DNA from: Desulfobulbaceae bacterium
GTDB taxonomy: Bacteria; Desulfobacterota; Desulfobulbia; Desulfobulbales; Desulfocapsaceae
NCBI GenBank assembly: GCA_003249645.1
Contig: QKIH01000004.1
Coordinates: 27,394 to 91,393 of the forward strand
Length of the DNA: 64,000 nt
Reading direction: 5' to 3'
Position numbers and translations under genes: made by a program. The notes beneath the pieces are model-generated. The model was not told the origin of the DNA. It ran no database searches and saw only the letters and a list, made by a program, of their open reading frames with translations. Positions 1 through 10,174 of this stretch are shown in pieces. How positions within the stretch are numbered: position 1 is the first letter of the stretch; every line of letters begins with the position of its first letter.

Positions 1-303
1 TGAATCGTAGAGAAAATAGCCCCCCGGCAGCAGACCGTCGTAATCCTGCCAAAGCGTCTTGTTGTTGACTGCGACGACAAAGTCTACTCCACCACGTCTG
101 CCGAGATAGCCGTAATCGTTTACCCGAACTTCGTACCAGGTTGCAAGCCCCTGGATATTTGAAGGGAAGATGTTTTTGGGGCTGACGGGGATACCAAGCC
201 TGAATATTGCTTTGGCAAACAGATTGTTGGCACTGGCCGACCCGGAGCCGTTAACGTTGGCGAAGCGGATGACAAAATCATTGGTGCTTTCTATTCTATT
301 CAT
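1..303 (-). CDS. 2-oxoacid:ferredoxin oxidoreductase, alpha/gamma-type subunit, N-terminal part (truncated by window edge)
   Basis: Reverse-strand translation MNRIESTNDFVIRFANVNGSGSASANNLFAKAIFRLGIPVSPKNIFPSNIQGLATWYEVRVNDYGYLGRRGGVDFVVAVN; typical KorA gamma-domain start; overlaps the stop of the upstream gene by 8 bp. Confidence 0.8.
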   Translation of the reverse strand, partial: MNRIESTNDFVIRFANVNGSGSASANNLFAKAIFRLGIPVSPKNIFPSNIQGLATWYEVRVNDYGYLGRRGGVDFVVAVNNKTLWQDYDGLLPGGYFLYDS

Positions 304-2128
304 TATCGTTGTATGCCTTCGGTGATTGATAGATGTACTTTAACATTTCCCAGGAGCCGGTCGGGCAGCGCTCTGCACAAAGTCCGCAGTGCAGGCAGAC
401 GTTTTCATCTTTAACCATGACCTTGCCGGTTTTAACCGGTTCTGAAACATAGAGAGATTGCTCCAGGTTGTTAGCCGGAATAGAGAGTGATTTTCTTAAA
501 CTCAGCTCATCGCTGTTTTCGATGAAGTTGATGCAATTTGTCGGGCAGATGTCAACACAGGCATCACACTCGATGCAGGTCGATGCGTCAAATATTGTCT
601 GAACGTCACAGTTAAGACAGCGATACGCCTCTTTCTTGCCGACTTCGCGGTTAAAACCGAGTTCAACTTCTAGCAGCCTGTCCTTCAGGGTTTTGGTTTT
701 GTCGCGGGTTGGGACGCTGAAGCGAAAATCGCTTGAAACCGTGTTGTCATACATCCAGTCATTGAAACCGACTTTCTGGGTTGTCAGACTGGTTGTGGGA
801 GACGGCTGGCTGGTCATGTCCCGGCCTTGCAGGAATCGATGGATGGAAATTGCTGCCTGATGCCCGTGGGCGACTGCGGTAATGATGTTTTTTGGTCCGA
901 AAGCGGCATCACCGCCGAAAAAAATGTTCGGTAAGGATGACTGCAGGGTGTCAGGGTTGAGTTCAGGCAGACCGCGTTTGTTAAAAACAATGCCGGAGTC
1001 CTCTTCTATCCATGGAAAAGCATTCTGCTGACCGACTGCCAACAGAACCTCGTCGCATTCCATAAAGAGCGGAGGCTCCCCGGTTGAAACGAGGCTGCGT
1101 TTGCCTTCCTCATCGTATTGCGGGGTTACACGGTCAAAGTGCATTCCGGCCAGTCTGCCGTTTTCGACAACAAATTCCAGCGGGACATGGTTATCCAGGA
1201 TCGGAATGTCTTCGTGGATAGCGTCTTCAATTTCCCAGGGTGAAGCCTTCATCTCTTCTTTTGGACTTCGAACGACGACTTTCACCTTTTCTCCGCCCAG
1301 CCGCCTTGAGGTACGGCAGCAGTCCATAGCCGTGTTGCCGCCGCCGAGAACCAGAACGCGTTTTTTTATTGAGGTGATGTGTCCGAACACCACTCCGGCC
1401 AGCCAGTCTATGCCGATATGGATAAAATTGTCGCCTTCCTGGCGACCGGGCAGATCTGCTAGATCCCTGCCTTTCGGTGCACCGGTTGCAATGAATACAG
1501 CGTCATAACCCTTGTCAGTGATTTCTTTGAGGCTTTCGACTCTATGGTTGAAGATGGCGTTAACACCCATATTGATAATGTAGCCAACCTCTTCATCCAG
1601 AATGTCTTCCGGCAGTCTGAATGACGGTACCTGACTCCGCATAAAGCCGCCTGCTTTGTTCTGATCATCGTAAAGGTCGATTTCATAACCGAGCGGCAGC
1701 AGGTCCCGGGCAACAGTAAGTGATGTGGGACCGCCGCCGATGAGTGCTATTTTTTTTCCGTTTTTCTCTTTCGGCACCTTGGGCAGCAGCTGGGTGATGT
1801 CACCCTTATTGTCTGCTGTAACCCGTTTGAGTCGGCAGATTGCCACCGCCTCTTTCTGGATTCTGCCGCGTCTGCAGGCCGGTTCGCAAGGGCGGTCACA
1901 GACTCTGCCGAGGATTCCCGGGAAGACGTTGGATTCCCAGTTGATCATGTAGGCTTCAGTATAACGTTCTTCGGTGATCAGCCTGATGTATTCGGGAACA
2001 GGGGTGTGGGCTGGACAGGCATATTGGCAGTCGATAACTTTATGAAAATATTCCGGATGATTGATGTCGGTTGGTTTCACGTTCTTTACTCCAGAAAAAG
2101 GGCATTTGATTATCAATTTGATAATCAC
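296..2128 (-). CDS. GltD-like FAD/NAD(P)-dependent oxidoreductase with C-terminal 4Fe-4S clusters
   Basis: CxxxC-rich N-terminus (CQYACPAHTPVPEYI, RVCDRPCEPACRR), FAD GGGPTSLTVA and NAD GGGNTAMDCCR motifs, C-terminal CIECDACVDICP and CLHCGLCAERCP. Confidence 0.85.
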   Translation of the reverse strand: MIIKLIIKCPFSGVKNVKPTDINHPEYFHKVIDCQYACPAHTPVPEYIRLITEERYTEAYMINWESNVFPGILGRVCDRPCEPACRRGRIQKEAVAICRLKRVTADNKGDITQLLPKVPKEKNGKKIALIGGGPTSLTVARDLLPLGYEIDLYDDQNKAGGFMRSQVPSFRLPEDILDEEVGYIINMGVNAIFNHRVESLKEITDKGYDAVFIATGAPKGRDLADLPGRQEGDNFIHIGIDWLAGVVFGHITSIKKRVLVLGGGNTAMDCCRTSRRLGGEKVKVVVRSPKEEMKASPWEIEDAIHEDIPILDNHVPLEFVVENGRLAGMHFDRVTPQYDEEGKRSLVSTGEPPLFMECDEVLLAVGQQNAFPWIEEDSGIVFNKRGLPELNPDTLQSSLPNIFFGGDAAFGPKNIITAVAHGHQAAISIHRFLQGRDMTSQPSPTTSLTTQKVGFNDWMYDNTVSSDFRFSVPTRDKTKTLKDRLLEVELGFNREVGKKEAYRCLNCDVQTIFDASTCIECDACVDICPTNCINFIENSDELSLRKSLSIPANNLEQSLYVSEPVKTGKVMVKDENVCLHCGLCAERCPTGSWEMLKYIYQSPKAYNDNE

Positions 2129-2359
2129 TCTTAGTAAACGTTCTATAAAAAAACGAAGAAAAAATAAAGAGCTATCCTAAAGAATCAGTTGGAACTGTTA
2201 TAAGTCTAACTGATAAATGGTAATATTGAAAAGTAAAAATCAGAAGAAGAGATTAAACGTGCTATGCAGAGGGTTTGGTATTTCCTGTCAATGTTGCAGC
2301 AAATATATAAAAGAAATGAAAGGTCGTTTATTCAGGTTCAACTGATGTGAGGGAGAGAA

Positions 2360-2384
2360 ACCGCCGACCGGTGAGGTCGGCGGT
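2360..2384 (-). terminator. Hairpin downstream of ilvD
   Basis: Inverted repeat ACCGCCGACC-ggtga-GGTCGGCGGT; T-rich tract follows on the minus strand. Confidence 0.5.
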
Positions 2385-2427
2385 AGATGGGGGCAGATGT
2401 TGCCGGGCGGAAGTTTGTCAATACAGA

Positions 2428-4260
2428 CTATTCAGGCAAAATCCTTACTGCGCCTTCGTCAGCGGAAGAAGCGAACATTGCATACGCTTTCAACGCCTTG
2501 GAAACGACTCTGTTTCGCCCGACCGGTGTAAATGCTGCAACTCCTTTTGCCTCTTCAGCCGATCTTCTGGCTGAGAGCTCTTCGCTGGAAATTGCAACAT
2601 TAATGGTTCGTGCCGGGATATCAATCTCAATGGTATCTCCATCTTCAATCAAACCGATGGCTCCGCCAGCGGCAGCTTCAGGTGAAACGTGACCGATAGA
2701 TAGTCCGGCTGTTCCGCCTGAAAAGCGACCATCGGTGATGAGAGCGCACTCTTTGCCGAGATGGATCGATTTGAGATATGATGTCGGATAGAGCATCTCC
2801 TGCATGCCTGGGCCGCCTTTCGGTCCTTCGTAGCGAATAACAACGACATCTTTTGCGACGATCTTGCCGTTTAATATTGCGTCACAGGCATCTTCCTGGG
2901 AGTGGAAGACGCAGGCACGGCCGGTGAATTTCAGAATGGATTTGTCAACGCCGGCGGTCTTTACTATGCATCCTTTCTCTGCAATGTTGCCGAACAGGAC
3001 AGCGAGGCCGCCGTCTTTTGAATAGCAATTCTCGATATCACGGATACAGCCTTTGGTGCGATCCAGATCAAACTGCTCATATTTTGCACCCTGCGATCCC
3101 ATGACAAGATTGCGGGTTCCTCCGGGAGCACTTGAATAAAGAACTTCTGCTTCTTCGGTGTGAGTGTTGCGGGTGAGATCGTATGCATCCAGGGTCTCTT
3201 TCAGGCTCGGGCTGTCAATGCGATGGACGCTGGTGTCTAGAAGTCCAGCCTTGTCCATTTCTCCCAGGATTCCCATGATGCCGCCAGCACGGTTGACATC
3301 TTCGACATGATACGAGGAGGATGGTGCCACCTTGCAAAGGTTCGGAACCTTGTGGGATAAAGCATCAATATCGTTCATGGTGAAGTCCACTTCGGCTTCA
3401 CGGGCAATGGCGAGCAGGTGCAGAACGGTGTTGGTGGAACCGCCCATGGCAATGTCCAGAGACATGGAATTCATAAACGATGCTCGTGAGGCAATTGAGC
3501 GCGGGAGGACCGACTCGTCTCCGTCCTCGTAATATGCTTTGGCCATTTCCACGATGCGCTTTGCCGCTTTTTCAAACAGTGCTAAGCGGTTTTTGTGGGT
3601 GGCGACAACAGTACCGTTCCCTGGGAAAGCAAGACCGAGAGCTTCGTTCAGGCAGTTCATTGAATTGGCAGTGAAAAGGCCTGAACAGGACCCGCAGGTA
3701 GGGCAGGCGCATCGTTCAACTTCTTCTATTTCCTTGTCTTCAACAGAGGGGTCTGCGGCCATGACCATGGCATCGATAAGATCGAGGCGCTTGTCGCCTT
3801 TGATTCCCGCTTCCATCGGGCCGCCAGATACAAAAATGGCCGGAATGTTGAGACGCATGGCTGCCATCAGCATACCCGGCGTGATTTTGTCGCAGTTGCT
3901 GATGCAGATGATTGCATCGACGCAGTGGGCATTGCACATGTATTCAACAGAATCTGCGATGAGATCACGTGAAGGCAGGGAGTAGAGCATTCCGGAATGG
4001 CCCATGGCAATACCGTCATCGATAGCGATGGTGTTGAATTCGGCAGCAAATGAGCCCTGTGCTTCGACGAGCTTCTTAATCTCCTGGCCGATCTCATGAA
4101 GATGGACATGTCCCGGGACCATCTGTGTAAAGGAGTTGACAATGCCGATAATCGGTTTGCCGAACTGCTCTTCTTTCATTCCATTTGCGCGCCAGAGGCT
4201 TCGTGCCCCGGCCATCCTTCTTCCCTGTGTTGACGTTGCACTTTTAAGTGGAAAAGCCAT
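2428..4260 (-). CDS. ilvD: dihydroxy-acid dehydratase
   Basis: 610 aa; motifs [52 protein letters not shown]. Confidence 0.95.
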   Translation of the reverse strand: MAFPLKSATSTQGRRMAGARSLWRANGMKEEQFGKPIIGIVNSFTQMVPGHVHLHEIGQEIKKLVEAQGSFAAEFNTIAIDDGIAMGHSGMLYSLPSRDLIADSVEYMCNAHCVDAIICISNCDKITPGMLMAAMRLNIPAIFVSGGPMEAGIKGDKRLDLIDAMVMAADPSVEDKEIEEVERCACPTCGSCSGLFTANSMNCLNEALGLAFPGNGTVVATHKNRLALFEKAAKRIVEMAKAYYEDGDESVLPRSIASRASFMNSMSLDIAMGGSTNTVLHLLAIAREAEVDFTMNDIDALSHKVPNLCKVAPSSSYHVEDVNRAGGIMGILGEMDKAGLLDTSVHRIDSPSLKETLDAYDLTRNTHTEEAEVLYSSAPGGTRNLVMGSQGAKYEQFDLDRTKGCIRDIENCYSKDGGLAVLFGNIAEKGCIVKTAGVDKSILKFTGRACVFHSQEDACDAILNGKIVAKDVVVIRYEGPKGGPGMQEMLYPTSYLKSIHLGKECALITDGRFSGGTAGLSIGHVSPEAAAGGAIGLIEDGDTIEIDIPARTINVAISSEELSARRSAEEAKGVAAFTPVGRNRVVSKALKAYAMFASSADEGAVRILPE

Positions 4261-4434
4261 GATGTTATCCTGTTGTGTGTGACATATTAGGAGTCAATGC
4301 CAGATTCCTGTTGTGTTAAGGCGTCTTAACCATTAGAATAGCTTAATATTCCTGATTTTGGCGCAGAATATACTACAAAATAACCAATATACTACGAATC
4401 AGAGCGGTAATGCACATCTTTTCAGGAGAAGACC

Positions 4435-5610
4435 ATGAAAAAGACTGAAATCGATTATTGGATTCATTCCATGCTGGAGGCGTACAGTGGGGTTTCAGAT
4501 CTCAATATTACTGTTGGAAAAACGCTTCAGGTAGAGGCATCCGGTAAACTGGTCCCCGTACAGGTTGTGCCGCCGATCAATGAAATTACTCCGTTTCAGG
4601 CGGAGACCTTTGCTCTCAACTTAATCGGTAATAATAAACGGCTGCTCTCTGATCTTGTTGAAACCGGTTCCTGTGACTTAAGCTACTCTCTTGGAGACAG
4701 GGCGCGTTTCAGGGTAAACGTTTTTACCCAGAAAGGATGTTTCTCCACAGTCCTTCGTAAACTTGAATCTGAAATTCCATCCATTGAAAAAATGCGATTT
4801 CCCAACGCGTTTCCCAAGATGGCCAAGGAACTCAATGGACTGGTTCTCTTCACCGGTGCAACCGGTACAGGTAAAACAACCTCGCTTGCCGCACTGCTGA
4901 ACCGCATCAACGAAGAACGATCCGTTCATATCGTCACCCTGGAAGACCCTATAGAATATGTGCATCCCCATAAGAAATCGACCTTCAATCAGCGTGAGAT
5001 GGGTGGTGATTTCAGTACCTTTGCCGTCGGCATGAGGGCTGCCCTGCGCCAGGCGCCGAAAGTTATTCTGGTCGGCGAGATGCGTGACCGAGAAACCATG
5101 GAGATCGGTCTGACAGCTGCTGAAACCGGTCACCTTGTATTGTCTACTCTGCATACCATTGATGCCGGTCAGACAATGAACCGTATCCTGGGTATGTTTG
5201 AACAGGAAGAGCAGCCGCAGATCAGAAATCGTCTCTGTGATACCATCCGCTGGGTTGTCAGCCAGCGTCTGCTGCCGAGAATAGGCGGCGGCCGGGTTGC
5301 GGCCATGGAAATCATGCGGACCAGCCTGCGGGTTAAAGACCTTATATTAAACGGTGAGTCGGAAGATAAAACGTATTACGATGTTATCCAGAAAGGTGCG
5401 TCGCTTGAAATGCGGACCTTTGATCAGCATATTCTGGAGCTTTATTCCACGGGGCTGATTACCGAAGAAACGGCAATGATCTACTGCTCACATAAAAATG
5501 AGGTGAGCAGGGGACTTGACAGGATCAAAGCGGAACGCGGTGAGGCAACGACAGATTTGACCGGCCTCAAAATGGAAGAGGAAGAAAAGGAAGACGGTTT
5601 CTTTTTGTAA
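4435..5610 (+). CDS. Type IV pilus retraction ATPase, PilT/PilU family
   Basis: Walker A GATGTGKTT, VTLEDPIEYVHPH, RAALRQAPKVILVGEMRDRETMEIGLTAAETGHLVLSTLHT. Confidence 0.9.
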   Translation: MKKTEIDYWIHSMLEAYSGVSDLNITVGKTLQVEASGKLVPVQVVPPINEITPFQAETFALNLIGNNKRLLSDLVETGSCDLSYSLGDRARFRVNVFTQKGCFSTVLRKLESEIPSIEKMRFPNAFPKMAKELNGLVLFTGATGTGKTTSLAALLNRINEERSVHIVTLEDPIEYVHPHKKSTFNQREMGGDFSTFAVGMRAALRQAPKVILVGEMRDRETMEIGLTAAETGHLVLSTLHTIDAGQTMNRILGMFEQEEQPQIRNRLCDTIRWVVSQRLLPRIGGGRVAAMEIMRTSLRVKDLILNGESEDKTYYDVIQKGASLEMRTFDQHILELYSTGLITEETAMIYCSHKNEVSRGLDRIKAERGEATTDLTGLKMEEEEKEDGFFL

Positions 5611-5656
5611 AACGATTTGAATACATGATACCTTGTAGATTAAGAGAGGGTAGAAT

Positions 5657-6406
5657 ATGAACGTTGACTGTCCAAAATGCGGAAAACAACTCAAGCTTGG
5701 AGAAAAAGCTGAATCGAGTATTTCCTCTATGCCTGCCGGAAAGCTTGTCAAAGTAAAGTGTGTTCAGTGCAGCAATGTCTTTGGTATAAATTCAGGCGGC
5801 GAGGCCGTCAGTCTCAACGCCTCAGATGCTCCTGCTGAGAGCAAGGATAGTGGAAATGCGCCGGAAAAAGCTCTAAAAGGTGATGGCAAAAGTACAGGCT
5901 TTGTGGTAAAGCCGCCTGAACCTCCTGATCTTTCCTGGTTGGCGGATGGCATCTATAACGATCATGAAGTGGTCGAGGAAGTTCCGCTTGCCCTTGTCCT
6001 GATGCGTGACGGTGATGCCAGAACAGGTGTTATAAATGCCATCGAAGGGATCGGGTATAAAGCTGAAACTGCTGATGATGCACAAACTGCCATTGAAAAG
6101 ATGATGTTTGTCAACTATTCAAACGTAGTGCTTCATTCACGTTTTAGTGGCCCCGGCATTAACTCCAGCGAGTTTCATAAGTATATGACCCGGATGGATA
6201 TGTCGAAAAGACGTTATATTTTTTACACCCTGATCGGGCCGGAATTCAAGACGCTCTATAATCTTCAGGCTCTGGCCTATTCGGCAAATCTTGTCGTCAA
6301 TGACAATGAGGTGAAAGATTTTAATGTCATCTTGAGAAGAGTTATTCCTGAGTATGAGGCTCTTTTCGGTCCATTGATGGAAGAGTTGCATATTCAGAGA
6401 AAATAA
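5657..6406 (+). CDS. Zinc-ribbon (MJ0042-like) protein with degenerate receiver-like C-terminal region
   Basis: N-terminal MNVDCPKCGKQLKL...VKCVQCSNVFGI; C-terminal alpha/beta receiver-like pattern without phospho-Asp. Confidence 0.6.
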   Translation: MNVDCPKCGKQLKLGEKAESSISSMPAGKLVKVKCVQCSNVFGINSGGEAVSLNASDAPAESKDSGNAPEKALKGDGKSTGFVVKPPEPPDLSWLADGIYNDHEVVEEVPLALVLMRDGDARTGVINAIEGIGYKAETADDAQTAIEKMMFVNYSNVVLHSRFSGPGINSSEFHKYMTRMDMSKRRYIFYTLIGPEFKTLYNLQALAYSANLVVNDNEVKDFNVILRRVIPEYEALFGPLMEELHIQRK

Positions 6407-6473
6407 TCAGTGACATAGTATCATCCTGTTTGCATTGAAGGGTGTTCTGGTCGCAAAGGTGTTTGGTCCAATC

Positions 6474-7949
6474 ATGCTGCGTAAACTCATCAGCCTGACC
6501 AGAAAAAAGTGGCTTGCTGTTGTCGGGCGCAGGCAATCTCCTGATAATTCTAAAAGTTTTCCCGATCAGCCGCAAGAGGCTGAATATACAAGTGCAGTGC
6601 CTGAGGGCGCGGACATAAAGCCTGCTCCGGATCGTCCTGCAGCGGTTGAGCCGGAGCGCAGGAAATGGTCCCTTGAGCAGTTTCAGGTGGTGCCTGAGCC
6701 TGGTAAAAGCAGGTTTCATGATTTCGATCTGCCTCTTGAATTGATGCACGGTATTTTCGATAAAGGATTCAAATACTGCACCCCTATTCAGGAAAAGGCG
6801 CTTCCAGAAGCGTTGAATCGGGTTGATCTGCTGGCCCAGGCCAATACCGGTACCGGGAAAAGTGCGGTCTTTCTCATTGCTCTGTTCAATAATATGCTGA
6901 AAGCCGGTCGCGTCGGCAAGACTGTCGGAAAACCGAAAGCCCTGGTTGTTGCTCCGACCAGGGAGTTGGTGACTCAGATAGCAAAAGAGGCAGAAGTCCT
7001 GGGCAGATACACCGGCCTCAAAACGATAGCTGTTTACGGAGGCGTAGATTACCAGAAACAGATGCAGACGTTGCAGCGGGAATGTTGTGATCTCATTGTT
7101 GCAACTCCGGGTCGATTGCTTGATTTTGCTTCAAAGCAGGTAGTTTCACTGAAAGAAGTGTCTTCTCTGGTCCTTGATGAAGCGGATCGTATGCTTGATA
7201 TGGGGTTTATTCCCGATGTAAGACGGATAATCAGCAAACTGCCTGATGAAAAATCCCGCCATACCATGCTGTTCAGTGCTACGCTTAGCGAAGAAGTCAG
7301 TAGAATGGCATACAGCTGGTGCAACAAACCGGTAAAGATTGAAATTGAGCCGGAGCAGGTTGCCGTTGATACTGTTGAACAGCTTGTTTATATGGTGAGC
7401 GGGGAAGAAAAATTTGCCGTACTCTATAATCTGCTGCAGCAGAATAAGGATCAGCGGGTAATCGTTTTTGCCAATGAAAAGCGGGAGACGAGGGAGCTTG
7501 TTGATCGGCTGATGCGGCATGGTGTCAGGTGCAGCCTGTTGACCGGTGATGTGGCACAGAATAAGCGCGAAAAAAGGCTTGAAGATTTTCGGTCCGGACA
7601 GATGAAGGTGCTGGTGGCCACAGATGTGGCCGGCAGAGGCTTGCATATAAACGGTATAGAATACGTGGTCAATTACACGCTGCCCTTTGAGCCTGAAGAC
7701 TATGTCCATCGAATAGGCAGAACAGGGCGGGCCGGCAGAAACGGGGTTGCGGTAAGTTTTGCATGCGAGACCGGTTCCTTTGCTATTCCGGAAATTGAAG
7801 AATATATTGGCACAAAAATGCAGTGTTCGGTGCCCGATGATTCTTTGCTTGAGCCTCCTCCTGAGCCCAAACCGAAACAGAAACGAAAAAAACGCTATCC
7901 CAGAAAGTCGCCTCAGAAAAAGCAACAGACTTCAGATAATGTCTCATAA
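6474..7949 (+). CDS. DEAD-box ATP-dependent RNA helicase (RhlB/RhlE-like)
   Basis: AQANTGTGKSAVF, PTRELVTQI, VLDEADRMLD, SATL, HRIGRTGRAGR; ATG at 6474 preferred over the TTG start at 6435. Confidence 0.92.
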   Translation: MLRKLISLTRKKWLAVVGRRQSPDNSKSFPDQPQEAEYTSAVPEGADIKPAPDRPAAVEPERRKWSLEQFQVVPEPGKSRFHDFDLPLELMHGIFDKGFKYCTPIQEKALPEALNRVDLLAQANTGTGKSAVFLIALFNNMLKAGRVGKTVGKPKALVVAPTRELVTQIAKEAEVLGRYTGLKTIAVYGGVDYQKQMQTLQRECCDLIVATPGRLLDFASKQVVSLKEVSSLVLDEADRMLDMGFIPDVRRIISKLPDEKSRHTMLFSATLSEEVSRMAYSWCNKPVKIEIEPEQVAVDTVEQLVYMVSGEEKFAVLYNLLQQNKDQRVIVFANEKRETRELVDRLMRHGVRCSLLTGDVAQNKREKRLEDFRSGQMKVLVATDVAGRGLHINGIEYVVNYTLPFEPEDYVHRIGRTGRAGRNGVAVSFACETGSFAIPEIEEYIGTKMQCSVPDDSLLEPPPEPKPKQKRKKRYPRKSPQKKQQTSDNVS

Positions 7950-8130
7950 CATTCAATAAAATTAAACCTCTACGTTTCCTGTTCAGGTATGTCTCAACAG
8001 GTCAAGCAAAACATCCATTTTTTCTGGATGTCTCGTGCTGTGTTTGTCTTGCTGCTATCTTGTTAAATCAGCGAATAAAAATGTTGATGGAGCTGTAGAA
8101 AAGAAAAAGACGGCGAGTTAGAAGAAGTGC

Positions 8131-8159
8131 TTGTCTTATCGGTGTTCTTCTGGTATAAA
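8131..8159 (+). promoter_or_regulatory. Putative sigma70 promoter for rpsA
   Basis: TTGTCT (8131-8136), 17-nt spacer, TATAAA (8154-8159). Confidence 0.55.
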
Positions 8160-8176
8160 ATAATGTTCCACTAGGT

Positions 8177-8223
8177 GGCTTGCTGGCTTGCTGGCTTGCT
8201 GGCTTGCTGGCTTGCTGGCTTGC
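8177..8223. repeat. 8-bp tandem repeat GGCTTGCT, about 5.9 copies
   Basis: Five perfect GGCTTGCT units followed by a partial GGCTTGC. Confidence 0.98.
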
Positions 8224-8319
8224 CCATCAATCCCCTTATTTATTTTGTCTGAAATAACTCAGAGCAAGATTAACCTTAACCTCTTTGGCGCAAGCCAAAA
8301 CAAACGAACAACTAACACT

Positions 8320-10047
8320 ATGGCAGAACAACAATTAACCAAAACAGACAGCAGCGAAGAGTTAAGTTTTGCAGATCTCTTCGAAATGGAAGAAAACAGC
8401 AAGGTAGTAGCCGTTGGTGACGTCGCTATCGGAACCGTAATCGGTGAAGTGGATGATTATCTCCTTGTTGATGTAGGTGACAAAGCAGAAAGTTATATCG
8501 CTAAATCTGAATTCCGTCTTGAAGGCGACCAGAAAATTCAGGTTGGTGATACTTTTGAAGTCTTTGTTGAACGCCGCAAAGAAGAAGGCGGACTCCTGCT
8601 GTCCCGTGAAAAAGCGATAGCGATCAAAGTCTGGGAAGACATCGCAAAAATTCAGGACGACGATGGTACCATTGAAGGTAAAATTGAGAGCAGAGTTAAA
8701 GGCGGTATGTCCGTTGATATCGGCGTACCTGCATTCCTCCCATACTCTCAGATCGATCTTCGTCCGGTTAAAGATCTTGACGGCCTCATCGGTGAGAGCT
8801 TCGAGTTCAAGATTCTGAAGTTCAATAGAAAGCGTAACAACGTGGTCATCTCCCGACGTGCGATTCTTGAAGAGTCCAGAAATAAACTTCGTGAGAAAAT
8901 GCGTTCACAGCTCGAGGAAGGCCAGATCATCAAAGGTGCTATTACCAATATCACCGATTACGGTCTGTTCATCGATATGGGCGGTATGGACGGTCTTTGC
9001 CATATCACCGATCTGTCATGGGGTCGTGTTTCTCACCCTGCCAAACTGTACAAAGTTGGCCAGGAGCTTGAGGTTAAGGTTCTTAAATATGACAAAGATC
9101 ACGATCGTGTATCCCTGGGTGTTAAACAGCTTCGCGAAGATCCTTGGGAGACCGTTGTTGAAAGATATCCGGTTAACGAGAAAACCACCGGTAAAGTTGT
9201 TTCAATCACCGATTACGGTGTGTTCGTAGAGCTTGAGGAAGGTGTTGAAGGTCTGATCCACGTATCTGAGATGACCTGGTCCAAAAAACCGAGACATCCA
9301 TCCAAGATGGTTGCAGTCGGTGATGAGGTCGAGGTTGTTGTTCTTAACATCGAGCCTGAGACCAAGCGTATCTCTCTTGGTATGAAGCAGCTTCAGCAGA
9401 ATCCTTGGGATGTGGTTACCGAGACCTACCCGGTTGGCTCTGTTATCGAAGGAAAAATCAAGAACATCACCGACTTTGGTGTATTCATTGGTATTGAAGA
9501 CGGCATTGACGGCTTGATCCACGTATCTGACCTCAGCTGGACTGAGAGAATAAAGCATCCTTCTGAGAAATACACCAAAGGTGAGACCATTCAGGCCGTT
9601 GTTCTCAAGATCGATAAAGAGAACGAGAGATTCTCTCTTGGTATCAAGCAGCTTATTCCTGATCCATGGCAGGAAGCCTACAACAACTATCCTTCCGGAA
9701 CTGTTGTTGAAGGTGAGATTACCAACGTTACCGACTTCGGTGTGTTCGTAAAACTTGAAGAAGGTATCGAAGGTCTGGTTCACGTATCCGAGATCTCCAA
9801 GGATAAAGTGAAAACTCCGGTTGGAATGTATCAGGTTGGTGACATCCTTAAAGCTATCGTTATCAATGTGTCTGCAAAAGACAGAAAGATCGGTCTTTCT
9901 GTAAAGACCCTTGAAACCGACGGTGAAGAAGAGGCGGTTGAGAAGTTCAAGCGCGCTGAAGAAGAGGCTGCAGAGTCTGCGCCATCTACCTTCGGTGATC
10001 TTCTGAAGGCTGCGGCAAGCGGAGGTCAGTCAGAAGACAACGAGTAA
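8320..10047 (+). CDS. rpsA: 30S ribosomal protein S1
   Basis: Multiple S1 repeats (ITDYGVFVELEEGVEGLIHVSEMTW...); start placed at MAEQQLTKTDSSEELSFADLFE, not at the repeat-encoded TTG at 8188. Confidence 0.95.
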   Translation: MAEQQLTKTDSSEELSFADLFEMEENSKVVAVGDVAIGTVIGEVDDYLLVDVGDKAESYIAKSEFRLEGDQKIQVGDTFEVFVERRKEEGGLLLSREKAIAIKVWEDIAKIQDDDGTIEGKIESRVKGGMSVDIGVPAFLPYSQIDLRPVKDLDGLIGESFEFKILKFNRKRNNVVISRRAILEESRNKLREKMRSQLEEGQIIKGAITNITDYGLFIDMGGMDGLCHITDLSWGRVSHPAKLYKVGQELEVKVLKYDKDHDRVSLGVKQLREDPWETVVERYPVNEKTTGKVVSITDYGVFVELEEGVEGLIHVSEMTWSKKPRHPSKMVAVGDEVEVVVLNIEPETKRISLGMKQLQQNPWDVVTETYPVGSVIEGKIKNITDFGVFIGIEDGIDGLIHVSDLSWTERIKHPSEKYTKGETIQAVVLKIDKENERFSLGIKQLIPDPWQEAYNNYPSGTVVEGEITNVTDFGVFVKLEEGIEGLVHVSEISKDKVKTPVGMYQVGDILKAIVINVSAKDRKIGLSVKTLETDGEEEAVEKFKRAEEEAAESAPSTFGDLLKAAASGGQSEDNE

Positions 10048-10075
10048 GAGTCTTCTGCTGATTGGTGTGATATTG

Positions 10076-10114
10076 AGGTTGCCTTGCTTGTTTAGAGCAG
10101 GGCAACCTTTTTTT
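10076..10114 (+). terminator. Intrinsic terminator after rpsA
   Basis: AGGTTGCCttgct...agagcaGGGCAACCT followed by a T7 tract. Confidence 0.85.
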
Positions 10115-10174
10115 ATATAGTTGTTAGTTGATAAGTCCTACTTTGTGGACACTGATTGGGATTGCAGATACACA

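Noticed and set aside
4368-4395. Direct repeat ATATACTAC x2 upstream of the pilus ATPase, with a third copy at 40691
   Set aside because: Contains TATACT and is most simply explained as -10-like promoter sequence; too short to claim an operator.
4678-5154. 158-aa minus-strand ORF opposite the PilT/PilU gene
   Set aside because: Antisense shadow of a conserved ATPase.
7146-7925. 259-aa minus-strand ORF opposite the DEAD-box helicase
   Set aside because: Antisense shadow ORF; no recognisable domain, while the plus strand is clearly coding.
8188-8319. N-terminal extension of the rpsA ORF (MLACWLAGLLACPSIPLF...)
   Set aside because: Encoded by the 8-bp tandem repeat and leader from a TTG start; S1 homology begins at MAEQQ (8320).
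9202-9783. 193-aa minus-strand ORF opposite rpsA
   Set aside because: Repetitive antisense of S1 repeats; low-information composition.
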